A stretch of 64,000 nucleotides of DNA from NCBI GenBank assembly GCA_003991915.1, contig RQTK01000138.1, positions 406,768 to 470,767 on the forward strand, in the 5' to 3' direction. The position numbers and the translations under genes are program-made. Of this stretch, positions 12,357 to 26,700 are shown one piece after another. The DNA comes from Elysia chlorotica (Eukaryota; Mollusca; Gastropoda; Plakobranchidae). Position 1 is the first letter of the stretch. Every line of letters begins with the position of its first letter. Under the pieces are notes generated by a model, which did no database searches, had not been told where the DNA came from, and worked only from the letters and a program-made list of their open reading frames with translations.

Positions 12357-14715
12357 CCCCCATTACATACATTTGCAAGATCATGAGTGTGAAACTGTCG
12401 TTAGTGGGCCTACAATAAGGATAAGCTAAGTACGTGCGCAGAGCAGAGTATTGTATGGACGCTCATGTGCGCTCAGGCAGTGCCTTCGTAGACAGTTTTA
12501 TTCGATAAACCCACGAGTAGACAATTGTAAATCTCGATAAAATAAAACTAGTCATAGTGATCACACGTTTAGATCCAGTCAAAATGATAAGATCACATTT
12601 TCCCTTTTATTTGTAATTATGTTTAAGAAAACGTTAATTTTAATAATTAAATTGGACCATAGTATGATTTATTTCGCAAAGATAAATTTATAATTTATCG
12701 ATAAAAAGAAAACCTTTCAAGGCAAACATTAGGGTGAAAGGTCATTTTCAGACTACGAAACACCTTTTAATATCAATACTTATAATCGGCAAATATTAAT
12801 AACAAGGGCAGGAGCAGCAGCAGCAGCGACAATGTAAACACCAGCAAAAATAGTAACAAATATTAGTTTTTGATGATATTGATAGACGGTTATGGTAATG
12901 ATTATGACAATCAATGGCGGCTCGTGCCTTTAAATACAAAATGGGAGTTTCACTGCACTTTTCAATTAAAATAAAAATATAATCAATATTTTAGCAACTT
13001 TATTACCGAACAAAACTAAGGATATAAGTGCACACTACATTTTTTGAAATAATTTTCTGCAACAAAACCATTAAAAATGACAATGATAATAATTATACTG
13101 AACATAACAATAATTACAATGAAATTACAAAAATGATGTTAATGATGATGATGATGATGAAAATAATGACGGTGAAAATAAAAAAATAAAAAAGTATAAA
13201 TTAATACTATATAAAGTAATAATAATGGCACAAAATGTATGTATTAATATTGACATAAGAACATTTTTCATGAAAATACAGTGGTATATTATTGATGGAG
13301 AGAGTTTTACAAAGTCCACACAAAGAGTAAAAACTATATTTGAGCAAACCAGCAATAGTGTACCATAATTATTTGCTCGTAAAAAAAAATAATAAAAAAA
13401 TGAAAATGCCCGGAGTGTTTTTAGCATTTTTTGTTTGTTTGAGAGGAAATAATGTTCTCAATAAAATGTTAGCTGGGATAAAATACAAAAAAATGTAATA
13501 AGGTAAAATTGAGAAGAAGGGGAAGAGGAAATGAAAAAAAAAACGACCAAGGAACATAAATAAAAAACAACAACAACAAAACAAAATGAAACAGGGAAAT
13601 ACCCTATAGCGTTCCCATAACGTTCGGGAAAAAAAATTATCAGTTCACTACTTTGTCATTTTGCAGTTTGCATTTAGTCGAACCACACAAGCATCAATTT
13701 TTTTCTCCCTGAAATCTGACCGAGACTGGGTTGGTTGCGAGACTCATAAACCAAGGACCGCACACATGCGTGTTATTTGCGTTCACGCCTTTGCGACGAT
13801 CACATCAAGCACACCACCATGGTTATTCAACTACGTAAAGTTTTGATCAGCGATGAGGTTGATCAGAAATGTGTGGATATACTCCAAAACAACGGTGTTG
13901 AAGTAACTAAAAACACAAAGCTTTCCAAAGAGGAATTATTACGAACCATACCGGTAAGCCTCTCGTTTATTTACCAAGGCTCCCGGTGATCCAGATTTAG
14001 CTAGATCTAGAATCTAGATTAAGCTTATAGCTAGATCTAGATCTAGATCTTGACATAGTTTCTCAAAGCAATAATGTTGACTAGATCTAGTTTATCTGGG
14101 CCTAGGGCTAGAGAGTAGACACGTAGGCCTACATCTAGATTAGATCTAGATCTAGATTTTTAAAAAAGATACGTAGACTTTAGGATAAATATTAAGGGTA
14201 ATAAATTAGAACTAAAATAGTTTCTCCTGGGCCCACAGTTTCATGCTCTAGAAAAATACTATTAAAAGTTCAACGGAGAAGAAAACACGTTCTGGTAAAC
14301 TGAATCAGGTTCTCAGATAAATTCAAGAGGATTCATGCCACCTGCAAACCAACAATGTAGTGTACAGTTGTGAAGTAAAAGATAATCCTTGGGTCTGTAC
14401 AGACAGATTTTTTCTATATGTGTAGAATCTAGATTCTAGATCTATTTCTTTGAAACACATGTATTCTATTAATTGCATTAAATCGTTTAGAAAAAATGGG
14501 GGCCTCCCTTAGCGGCTGATCAGCACGAAAGCTAGCAATGTATGTGGGGCGGAAAGAAAAGGGGAGCAAGGTACCACGAACGTGAGACCAGCGTATTAGA
14601 TACGCACTAGGAAAATAATGACACTGGTGCTTTCTGGAGAGTTTTATTAACTTTTAAATGATGATGACGATTATTATTATTACAACATACAAATGTACCA
14701 TTATTATTATTATTA

Positions 14716-14752
<37 letters not shown>

Positions 14753-17700
14753 CATTACTAGTTGCAAACCCACAGAATTCTTGGCGATTATGGGATATCA
14801 TGGTCAAAACTGAAGATTCACCCTTAGTTCTAACTTAGAGATGAATTTAAACTGTTCTTACCCTCAAAATTGTTTTGTCATACTTTAAAATATCTTTGGA
14901 AACTAAAAACATTTTCATGAAGAGAAAATTTTCATCAAGAAGTCTAGGTTCTTTAAAAAAAAAAAAAATGTGATTTATGTACAATGTAAAACCTAGTTCT
15001 AGATCTAGCCGAAAATGGACACTCACCCCTGACCCACTGCAACCTCCAGACAGACCTGCAAGTACTACACACACACATACAAACTTTACTGCTGCTTCCT
15101 ACAGATTGTTTAATGTTATAAACTAAGGCTGAATTAGCTTATAATACCAGTGCTCTACTTAGATTAAAATGGATTCTAGTTTTTCTTGCAACTGCAGCTC
15201 AGCGCTTTCCAGAAATCAAATGGGCAGACACAAACTGCTTTATATGCTCCCCATCAGAAAACAAAAGCTGTTAATTTTTGTATTAAAAGGAAATTTCACA
15301 GGGTTCTGATCTTTACATGTATCGGCTGCAGCCAAATACTTCCTGTAGAAGAAGCAAAGTTTTAAGACGTGATATTACTCTCCTATAGCCCCCACCTGAA
15401 ATATCTAAAGAAAAAGTGTCAAAAATCGCTTATAATTCCTATACCTCATCCAGGACAGAGTGGAGAATAGAAAGAGTGTCCCTCCTCTACCACTATTGAT
15501 CTAAACTTGATTATGGCAGCGTATTGTATAGCTTTGCCAGACCATCTTATATAAAATTTCTAGACACTATACACCATTAAGGACTGCAATTCAACCTCAA
15601 AGCCTTTTGTACCACACCGGTAGAAAGCCTTTAGTTTCATAGCTGCAGATGAACCATCCTTGTCAGAATGAAGAGACTATCTATCCTTCAATATGCTGTT
15701 AATCTAAAATCTAATCCTGACAATCCTGCTTTTCAGCCTGTTATCCACCCAAGTTATGTAGAAAAATTCCAATCTTCACCAAACGCGATTCCCTCCTTTG
15801 GAATTAGTGTTCAGCAGCTTCTTCTTGAAATCAACTTAGATACTAAATCTGTTCTTTTTCCAAAAAAATTACTATGCAATTGGGTTTTTTTGCAATAATC
15901 ATGGAGGATCAGTTCACCTGCTATGGATGGCACTGCAGTTGAAATTAATGAGCAAATTATTCATGTTTTCACTTTTGTAGCAAGGAAACTTGAATAAAAA
16001 AAAATGAATTTAAATTAACAGTAAAAAATGGTGAATGTAATAAGCTAATTTAAATACATATTTTTGTCCAACATCTTAGCAAATTATACGGGTTGAATAT
16101 AAAACTCTGATTTATAAGCATCATTGCCTTTCAATTTATGAAATAAAATTTTTGATGGCAAGATTTCAAGATAAATAATTTTACTTGATAAAAGTTATAA
16201 GCCAATCTTGAAACAGATTAATACATTTTCATTTCCATGTTTAATATCATGTTTTTACCATGTTTGTGAACACATTGCATTTCAATCTGCTTATTTTTTT
16301 TCTGATATCCTTTGCCATTTAATATTATATCTTATTAATTATCAACTAAAAACATGTACAGTAATTATCATTCCTAACATTTCTACATATCTCTCTCTCT
16401 ATTGGTGTAGGAGTATGATGGGTTGATTGTAAGATCTGCCACAAAAGTTACAGCGGATGTGATAGAAGCAGGTAAAAATCTCAAGATTATTGGACGTGCA
16501 GGTACAGGCGTTGACAACATAGATGCTGAGGCTGCCACGAGAAATGGAGTTATTGTCATGAAGTAAGCAGTTTGACGTGACATTTTTTTTCAATCAATAT
16601 TCAAACATTGTTTATTTTTAGTTTAGGATATGGAGCTAATGCCTAAATTTTAATTGCAATTTCAAAGTCAAAGAATGAATCTCTTATTGGTAGTTCACAT
16701 AGACTTCTTAAATTAGAAGAAACAAAATTAATGGTATTTATCAAAATCTCCTCTAAAATAAAAATTGTTGATATCTTTTCTTTAAAGTGTTAAAACCTAA
16801 TTTAATTATTAAAAAAAAATATTTGTTACTTATTTTCAGCACCCCTGGTGGTAATACTTTGAGTGCAGCAGAGCACACATGTACATTGATTATTGCTCTT
16901 ACAAGGTGAGAATTTTAACATTTTTGAAATAGAGGTTTTTTTTTATAAAGAATTTAGTTCCATTTCTTCAATAAAAGAAAAATGGCTTTGGAGATGCTGT
17001 TTAAGTACATACTAATGAGGTTTGTTTTACCCTTTGAAAATGTTCAAGACACATATTTAACTCTTTGAAACATACACATTTTTTTCTTCTCATTTTCTTC
17101 TAGTTGACATATTTAAGATAATTTTTGTTTGTTGTTTTTTAAATTTTATAGCTTGCTATTTTGTGTGTCTGCAGCTTCAGCTGTTTTGGTGAATTAGAAT
17201 ATTTTTTTTGAAGGCTTGTAACAGATAGTTCTAATTATCCAAACATTAATTTTTGCTGAATATGCATTATCATTTTTTCCTCTTTTGTTTTGTAAAGGGC
17301 ATTGAAACATAAACAGGATATGTCTTCAGTGTGTTTTTTGTATTTTCAGAAACTTGGGCTCTGCATCAATGTCTATGAAAGAGGGCAAATGGGATAGGAA
17401 AAAATTCATGGGCTCAGAACTCTATGGGAAAACATTGGCCATCATTGGGCTTGGAAGGATAGGCAAAGAAGTGGCTCTCAGAATGCAGGCTTTCGGAATG
17501 AAGGTATATATCACCGACTGATCAGTCAGCCTATGAAATTTTTGTATTGCTGAAAACATATTTTGTTCTGGTTTAACTGGTTAGATAACCTGCAACAACA
17601 AAATATTAATGCAAGGAAAAAATCGGGAATTTTTATCTTCTTTGTCTTAAGTTAACTATCTAGGATCGGACGAACCAGAAGTGTTGGTAAGCTTACAAAG

Positions 17701-20700
17701 TTGCATACCACACACTCTTAATCAAGTTTAAAATAAGACAAGCAAAAATGTGCTGTGTCGTCGCTAATAAATATTTCTCCTATAAGCCAGGACTGACATC
17801 ATATAGTTTAGTGTACAGTTAAAGGAGTGGGTCGCAATGAAAAATGACAAACAGAAAGGGGAAAGGGGAGAGGAGTACTATTGAGCTAGATAGGAGATCA
17901 AAGAGCTAAGCTGCCTGTTTAATGGCTCAGCTTTGAACTGGTTATGGTGGTTGGGTAAAGGCAGTTGTGAGCTTCATCAAACAATGCATCCAACATACAA
18001 TTGAAAACTAACAAGTTATTTTGTTGAGTCCGAGTTGTACTGTAATACATATTTTGCCTGGCTGTATATCTTTTGATATATTTTCTGTAACGTGGCAATT
18101 ATCTAGAAAAACCTTTGGATGAATGTTATTATTTGTTGTTTTTTGTGTGGATATGACCAAGTGGGCCTTATAGAGTTAAAAAAAAACAACACATGATGCT
18201 GCATGTTAAATTATACAAAAATTATTAAATTCAACATTGGTCAGATTTTCAATTATAAAAATTTGCAAAGAAAAAACAAACTTGTTATTACTCTTGGACT
18301 TGAGTAATTAATTAACAATAATCATTACCCTGAAAGTTGACACTGGTAAATGCAGAAAATTTGGAAATAGTGGAACAAATTTTGATTATCCTGGTCAGGT
18401 TATGAAAACTGTCTCTATTCACAATACACACAAAATGTTGATAACTGTATGCGGAGCTGAGCAGCGTTGTGATGATCTCACCGTCATTTATCATTATGTC
18501 GACAGATTTTTCTACCTGTTACATTTTACACCCAGCAAGCAAGCAATCGTTATATAAATGACCTCTCAGTTGGTGGCTTCCCTTTGCCAAAGTAACCCTT
18601 TTCAATAATTTCACTTTTTTCTTTTCACATTCACATCTTGATTGGATAGCATATAAGCTTGTAATTTGTACCACAATAACCCATCTCACATGATGGTATT
18701 GGGTTATAATGAATTTGTATGTTTTTAATCTGTATAGACTATTGGCTTTGATCCAATAATAAAACCAGAGGAGTGCGCTGAATGGAACACCCAGTGGTTG
18801 TCATTGGATGAGATTTGGCCTCAGGCTGACTACATCACTGTGCATACACCGCTCATACCCCAGACCAAACGTAAGTTTTCTTTAACCATTTACTACAAGG
18901 ACCTTGTGAAAAATCTACTTCCTGAATACTAGGATATTTGAGAAAGTCAGAATGCCCGCCAATTGTTTTTTATGGGAGCGATGCAAAAGCACTAACAACA
19001 TAGCACTTTTTCATTTTCATGTCATAAAACTATTTATTTTTAGAAAGGGGATACATTTTTCTTTCACGTAGTACCAAATACAGGCCAGAGGAGTAATCAC
19101 TGTGCAAAGGATAAGAGAAGAAACAGGAGAACAGAAAAGGCATCGAATTTTAAAAGAATGTAAAACATTTTTTCCATCCAAATTTTCATCACATTTTACA
19201 CAAAATAAAGGTATTTGACCTCCCGAGTCTGTCCGTCCGTATCTGGTTGAAAAAATACATATTTGAAGGCATTCAGCCAAAAATTGCTCTGTACTTGCTG
19301 CCATTTTCGACAATAACGCCCTGTTAGCTCAGCCGTTAATTGAGCCCATTCACCCTTTTAACGCCTTTTAAGTACTCCCTACACTTTGTGCCAGTTCGTG
19401 GCACTGGGATCAGTCGAGTCTCTAATCAAGTTGTAGATTTATCGTTTACTCGCGGCATCTTTTCGGTAAAAAAAGATGCAGTAAATAGTGTACGGTTATA
19501 GCGGCAATTATGCTTACGTCGCCGGCGATCTGTCCATCCGAGAATCCCATAGCTTTGTTTCCAAGAATCCAGTTTTGGGGCGACCAGTTAGACTGATTTA
19601 GACTTTAAACCATCTTCGCTGTCAAGCGCCGGTCCCCTCACAGTTCGTACTCTCGCACGATCAGATAAACAATTTCATATTTTGTAGTGATAAGCACAAT
19701 CGCTGCTACTCTTTCATACAGACATACATACACACACACATCCCCGTTGGGCGGCTCATTATAATATATTTACTCAATGATGTTACATACTGTTCAAGAT
19801 TTTTTGTCCACTCTTGTTGGTTATTGTATGTTAAAACATCAAGAAAAATTTATTCGAAAAACATGAAAAAAAAAAAATTACTTTAATTCTCCTCACAGCT
19901 TTCACTTCTCTATATAAATCTTGCTTAAATATCGTCATTGAGATTCGGGAACATAGATCTAAGCTTAATCTAGATCTGATATTTCAAACGGATGAACGCT
20001 GTTTTCTGCCGCTAATGTGTTGCAACCATAGCTTACTATATTAACTTGGAAATAGTTTATTAAAGTCCACACATATAAAAGGCCTTCAGAAAATTAAGAC
20101 AGGGCAGTGGTGGAACATACTTTATTAATGTCAAACAAAAGTATTGCTGCAATTACTTGTTAATATTGATGAGTTTTCTATAGACTCTGGTCATACTTGT
20201 CATAAATGTCAATTTAAGTGGGAAGAGGATGTTTGTTGGTTGGTAGAAAAGTTGTTTATATTGCTGGTTATGTGACACGGAAAGATTATGTTTGTGAAGA
20301 ACGCGAGGACACATATAGAAATTCTCTAAGTGATACACTGCTCAAGATCTCAGAAGCATTTGACTTTTAAATAAAGCATCACCATTGCTTCACATTGAGC
20401 AATATATTTTTCAACAATTTTTGTAAGATAACAAACCTGCCATCTGAGAAGGAGCCAAAACAAAAGATATTGAAACTATCCTAGGTTAGAGCTACTTTTG
20501 TCTTGATTACATTTCAATTTTATAGTTTTCTTCAATTTAACCATTTTTCCCCATTTATTTGATCCCACTAATGTTATTTTAATTATTGACAACCTTTCTT
20601 TGACACAATAAAACTATAAAGTGCTTCATAGGCTGGCAATTTTATCATATGTCCTGCAAAGCTCTTTTTTTAAAAAATTTGACCGGAACGCTTATATACA

Positions 20701-23700
20701 ATATATGAAACAATTGTGTTTTAAGGATAAAAAGTCTACTGTGTACTATTAATATATGTGTAAGCCTGCAATTTATTTCTTTATTCTTCTTTTATACTCC
20801 TAAATCGTCCTTTTATGCCTTTCAAGCATTTTTGTAATATAAAACACGAATTTGTTAGGAAAATTGTAACCGCCTCCACACTATTTCTAATGACGCACGT
20901 TGAATAGGCCTGTTATTAAGTACTCCATGGTTGCAACTCTAGCCAAACTGATGCCACCTTTTGTGTCGTATTGCAGTTGGTGGTTTACAAAGCCTTAGAA
21001 TTATTTTTTTTAAATTGATAATTATCATTTTAATGACCCATATGGACATCTAGATTTTTGATCATTTTTGCACACATATGATCTTTTTGGGGACACCCGA
21101 TTTGTGAAGACATACCTAAAAAAAAACCTATCAGTCGTTCCGAAGTGACACTACATCTCGTAAAGGTGGAATCTAGATCTAGACTATCTAGTTGATATCC
21201 GGCAGTATACATTTAGATCTAATTCTGTGATATAAATCGGAAAATCGTGTAGTTGAGGGACGAACTAACTCAAGTGGCAGAGCATCTGGTTCTCGGTGCC
21301 TAGTTTGAGGCAAACGACTGGGCAAATGAAATGTTGTATCTGTCCCCTACTGGTTGCTTTTGTCATTGACAATGGTGTTAGTTCCAATTTCTTTGGGCAT
21401 GCTAGAAAGCTTAAATTTTTTAGCCAACCATCTTGAAAATATTATATTCAGTTAATGCAAAACCTTGATATTGTTGACGTGGTGTTTTTGACAATAGAGA
21501 TGAAAATCAACAATAAATTAAAAAAAAAACCCACATATATACTCAAAAAAAAAAAGGGAAGAAAAAAATGCATTTATTAAATTAGACTGCAATTTTTGAA
21601 GAGTCTAATGCGTCTAATGTACAAAAACGATATACCTTTAGATGAATAAGTTTCTTTTACCCATGTTCTGAAGTGTAATTATCGATGTGCATCCAATAAA
21701 TGACCCTGCAAATTAGATCCAATCATGCCCGTTTGTGAATGAAGCATTAGTTTCCGAATTCCAATTTTGCGGTTTTTCATCAATAATTGCGATTCTCACA
21801 TACGCTCTTATTCTTTAATCTCGTCTTTGTCATTACAATAAAGATGTAAACCTGAGGCGTATGATCGTACGCCTTTTCCACTCAAATATATTGCACTCCA
21901 ATGTATCGGTGTAATAGATATATATACTCAATAAACTGATAAATTCCATTCCTTTTCCCTATCATTAATACTCGAATAGATAAGATTGAAAGAGTTTTAG
22001 CCAATTTAAGAATGCCTTTGATCTACACTCCTTGAAACAAATATTTTTTATATAGCTTGCCTATGTAGCTTGCCTTTATTGTTTAAATCCTAATCCACTT
22101 TTTACATTTTGATGATGACAATTATAGAGTAATAAACCTTTTGTGGGATAGATATTTAATTCAGACAAAAATGGCACCTTTTCTTTTGTTCCAGATCTTT
22201 TGAATGACACCACATTTGCAAAATGTAAAAAGGGAGTGCGCGTGGTGAACTGTGCTCGGGGTGGCATCATTGAGGAGGCTGCACTTTTGAGAGCTCTTGA
22301 GTCTGGTCAATGTGGTGGGGCTGGCCTTGATGTGTTTGTTGAGGTATGCAAATTATGTGAAAGTTATTATAAGGAAAAACAGATCATTTTACGTTCTGTA
22401 CTGTGTATTAAAAAAAGTCTGTTCTTTTCTTTACACCTTCGTTTGTTTTGCATGCAGACTTCTTCAAAGTGTTCAAAAAGAGGTCAGATGGACATTCTTG
22501 TTGATTTAACTACTGCAGCAGACAAAACTTGTCAGTATAATTTTTCAGGGGTTTGCCATGGAAAGCGGGTGGGGGACTTATGAAAGGTTTGGGAGTTAGC
22601 TCCAATGGGATGAAAATCAAGTTTGGAATAATGCAACAAACATGTGACATGTCTTTTTCTATTATTAAGCCATTTTAAATATATTTCAAGATTGTCTTGA
22701 CAATGAAACGTTTTGCAGCACCCCTGCACATTTACTGATTCATACATCTTGACCAGTGCATTTTAGTTTTGAAGTTTTGTGTTACCAAACTTTGAGAAGA
22801 ACCAATCCCTTTTATCTCCAGCTTAAAATGGTGCTTCTTTTTGAACCAATTTTCTAACTTAATCTGTTGTATATTGCTATATTTCAGGAGCCACCAAAGG
22901 ATTACACTCTAGCCAAGCACCCGAATGTTGTGGCCACTCCTCATTTAGGAGCCAACACCGTGGAGGCACAGACACGAGTAGCTGAGGATATTGCTCAGCA
23001 GTTTGTTGATCTGGTTCAAGGGAAATCACTCTTTGGTGCTGTAAGGATATAAGTGTTGTGGTCTTAAATCACAGTTAAGGCTACAAGTTTCTGCCGTTTA
23101 CACATTGAGTATACAGTTTGAAATGCTTTTTTCAATGTAAAGATATCAAGCTCTGCATTGACGTTAAGTTCACACAAAAATTCACATATTTGAATATTTT
23201 TTTCTCTGAAATTTAATAAAATTTTAAGTAACTTAAAAAATCTGTGGATTATTTTATTTATGGCATCCATGATCATAAGCAGCATATAAATTAGATGTGA
23301 TTGGAATTAGTAACATCAGGAGAATAATTATAAAAAAAAGTGGAGACAAAACGATTTTACTAGCCAAAATTAATTTATGGGCAATTTGGTATACAAACCT
23401 CAATGCAACCTCAATGCAACCTCTGATGCTATTCTGTTGCTAATACAACAATTCTACTTCAACTTAGATCATCATTGCTAAATAATATCTCAAACATCAT
23501 AACCGGTTCTAACCGCATGCTAGAATCAGTGGTCAATTCTACTGGCATAGTTATCATCACTTCTATCTTCATGAAGGTCTTGTCCATTATACCCAATGCG
23601 AAATTCCATATAATGTAAAGAGCATAGGGTATTTCTCTCTCCCCCCCCCCCTCTCCCAAATAAAAGCTGAAAAAACCCTCCAAACATTTTTCTCCCTCTT

Positions 23701-26700
23701 TAGATCAATGCTCATGCCCTTACAAATGCACTGAGTCCAGACACACAACCGTGGGTGCGTCTTGGAGAAAAACTGGGTGTACTTGGAAGCTTACTCACTA
23801 AAAGTTTGTCTCTCTGCAATGTGGAAGTACTGTTGTATGGTAAGTTAATATTTATATATGTAATTTAAACAATAATTTTTGTTGTTTTCCATTCAAACAT
23901 GTTGTTATGAGATTTAACTGCAGTTACAAAATAAATTGATTAATCATTCTTGGGTGTTTTGTAATGCTTCTCTGAATAAAGTGGCTACTCTTGTTGTTTC
24001 CATGGACAAGTTCTGGCTCATCATATAAAATATATCCAGGTTATGAAATTGAAGCATTTTTCAAAGTTCTCAGTATCCTGTTTATACTGAATAGAATTGC
24101 TGATAATTCCGAGTGAAAGCTAAACGCCAGCTGTGCTTTGAAGGCAGCTCAAAAGGCAAGATGGCCCAGTCTGGGACTGGCACGGGTGACAGGGTGTGTC
24201 AGTACTGTTGACCTGGTTAACTGATGCTTTTAGAGTTACGCTATCACCAATATTTTTAGAAATTATTACTAGTGTGAAAGGGAAAGCCAGTTATTACTTT
24301 CTTCTCTCCAGATGATCATAATCAAACGTATTTAATTTGAAATAGCAGTGGGTGTGAGGTGTGTCGTTACTCGACACCATGCAGTGTCCAGTCTAGAGGT
24401 GCTAAGTCAGTGAAGTAGCCGAGCACAATAATTTGGCACATGAGCTTAATGGGTGAAAATGTGGATAGATTGAAGAAAGTTGTGCTTCTTTTTAAATAAA
24501 TTACAAATGTATCTGTTTTGTGAAATGCGCCCAATAAACCCCAGTGTTTGTTCTCCAGGCCCAACTCTACAGAATGCTGGTGCCTTCATGACTGCTAGTG
24601 TAATGGTTGGCTATTTACGGACTACCAGGGTTGACAACGGAGACCTGCTGCCTCATGCGCCCAACATGGTCAATGCTCCTGTTCTCAGCAAGCATGCTGG
24701 CATCAATGTGAGTTTACTGCTAAGTAGTGAATATTGTGTGACGTGTGAAATAGGCATGTTTTGGTGTTTTTGATATAAAAGCTTTCGTGACTTTGTATTT
24801 TGATCTCTTCAGTCATTAGTTTTGTAGTTTGAAAAATGGGTTTTAAGGGAAGCTGTGCATAATAGTTTGTTACTTGAGAGGAGTATGCAATCTTGGACAC
24901 ATTTGCTCCCAATGTAAATTACTTAATATTGATATAGAAGTTACAGAAATTATTGGAACAAATGTATGAAGAAAGACTGTGATGCCCATTTTCCGTATAT
25001 ATTTGTAATTCCGTTAAAAAAAAAATAAACGTCTGTCAAAGTTCTGTAAAAAAAAAAGAGGTCAGAGTTCCGCCAAGGTTCTCCGTCAATCTTCGTGCAG
25101 CTGTGCATTGTCTCACGGAACCTGGAAAAATAATTTTAACGGAATAAGCGAACCGGAAAAAGTATGAACATCACTGAGCATGTGTTATTTACTTACAAAG
25201 TAACAACATCAGGCCATCCGATTTGACTTCGGAATATCAGAATTATGTGAAGAACAAATCTCGATCAAGACTTCAGTCGGATATATTTTGTGTGATTCAA
25301 AGTGCCACTGCATATATATGAGGATTAGGTCTAAACTAGGGCAGTAGGATGATTATCTAGATCCAAGGACCTCGTGTAGACCTAGACCAGACTTTCATGA
25401 TTTATTGATTAGAAATATAATCTAGAAATAAAGTTTCTTCCGTGACGGAATTTGTTGATCGTGTTAGTCCACTGGACATTTAAGAAATTGATACAGGAGT
25501 GAAAATTGGAAGTGGTTAGACAAGAAAGACGCAGTTGGCGTTTTGTTATCGAATTCTTACCATAAGTTAAGCTAGTGTGGCTTCTGAATCACAAGCAAAA
25601 CTAGAGTCAACTGCGGCTCCAACGGAGGCATAGCCATGCTAAGAAGAAATAAAATACATTGCTCAGTGCACGTTAAGCCTTGAAAAACAGCCAGGCCTGC
25701 TAATTACCTTCATTTTCACTCAATTCAATAAAAATAAAGGCTTTAAAGCATACAAATAAATTTTATTTAGAAGAAGTGTATCATTCCTATTTTTCTTTAA
25801 TTTACTACTGACATTAATTTGGGGTGTGTTTTGAGTCCTTAATCTGGTACGCCGCTGTAAGTAAAAAAGTTAAGTAAAAAAAAACAACATTCAGTTGGCA
25901 TCACTGGAAAGATACTCGTCGTAGAAAACGTAATATCAGTTTAATATTAAAAAGCTAGTTGAGGAAAGTATTATTACCAGCCGAATGCATAAACTATTTT
26001 TGAATGATTGGTAACCATGTTTTCCATTGTTGAGGATGCCCATTTAAATTTGAACTGTACAAAGTAGTAGTCGTGAAGGGAGGGCTAAAAAAGGTGGGCA
26101 GCCTGCTAATGGTAGTCAAATCTAGGGATCACAAGTTTTCCAAAGATCTGTTGATTTTTGCGACAGCGACGATTTTCTGAAGACTACTAGTGTTGAGGTG
26201 CTGGTGTCATTGTTTGTTTCATAAAACCAAGAAACTTATCAAGTCTGCAGCTCGTCATTATCACTCGTGAGAAACAAAAATGCTAAAATGAGAAAAAAAC
26301 GAAAAGCCTGAGTATTGTCATTTGCAAATAAGAATGGCACCATAGTGAGAGAGACACAGTTCTAATCTTTTCAAGAAGTTTTTACTTTTTAAAACAAAAT
26401 ATGATCAAATTGTCAAGCACAATAACAAAACAAAATTTTTTTATCAAGCCATACCCACTATTTGTGCGTTCATTGTGTTTCTGTGTTTGCATGTCTATGT
26501 CTTTTCCCGACATCTTTCTCTATCAGCTTCTCTGTTCTCTTTCTACCACGAATGTTCCTGATTAATTTAGGGAGTAAAAGAGAATAATGCTAGATCACTA
26601 TATGTTTTCCCATTGAATTGGATAGTGGTATGGCCAAAATTGATCTCATAAGATGTATTTCCCCTATCTTGTCTTGTGTAATAATATTTTTCATTATACA

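Larger units (their letters stand above)
11629..15134. repeat. Direct repeat copy B: PHGDH promoter, first exon and start of intron 1
   Basis: This 3506-bp segment is collinear with 6998-10543 and starts 4631 bases downstream. It carries its own identical first coding exon at 13819. It is closer to exon 2 than copy A (2.5 kb against 7.0 kb). It has longer (CAA)n, (ATT)n and TCTAGATC tracts than copy A. Confidence 0.9.
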
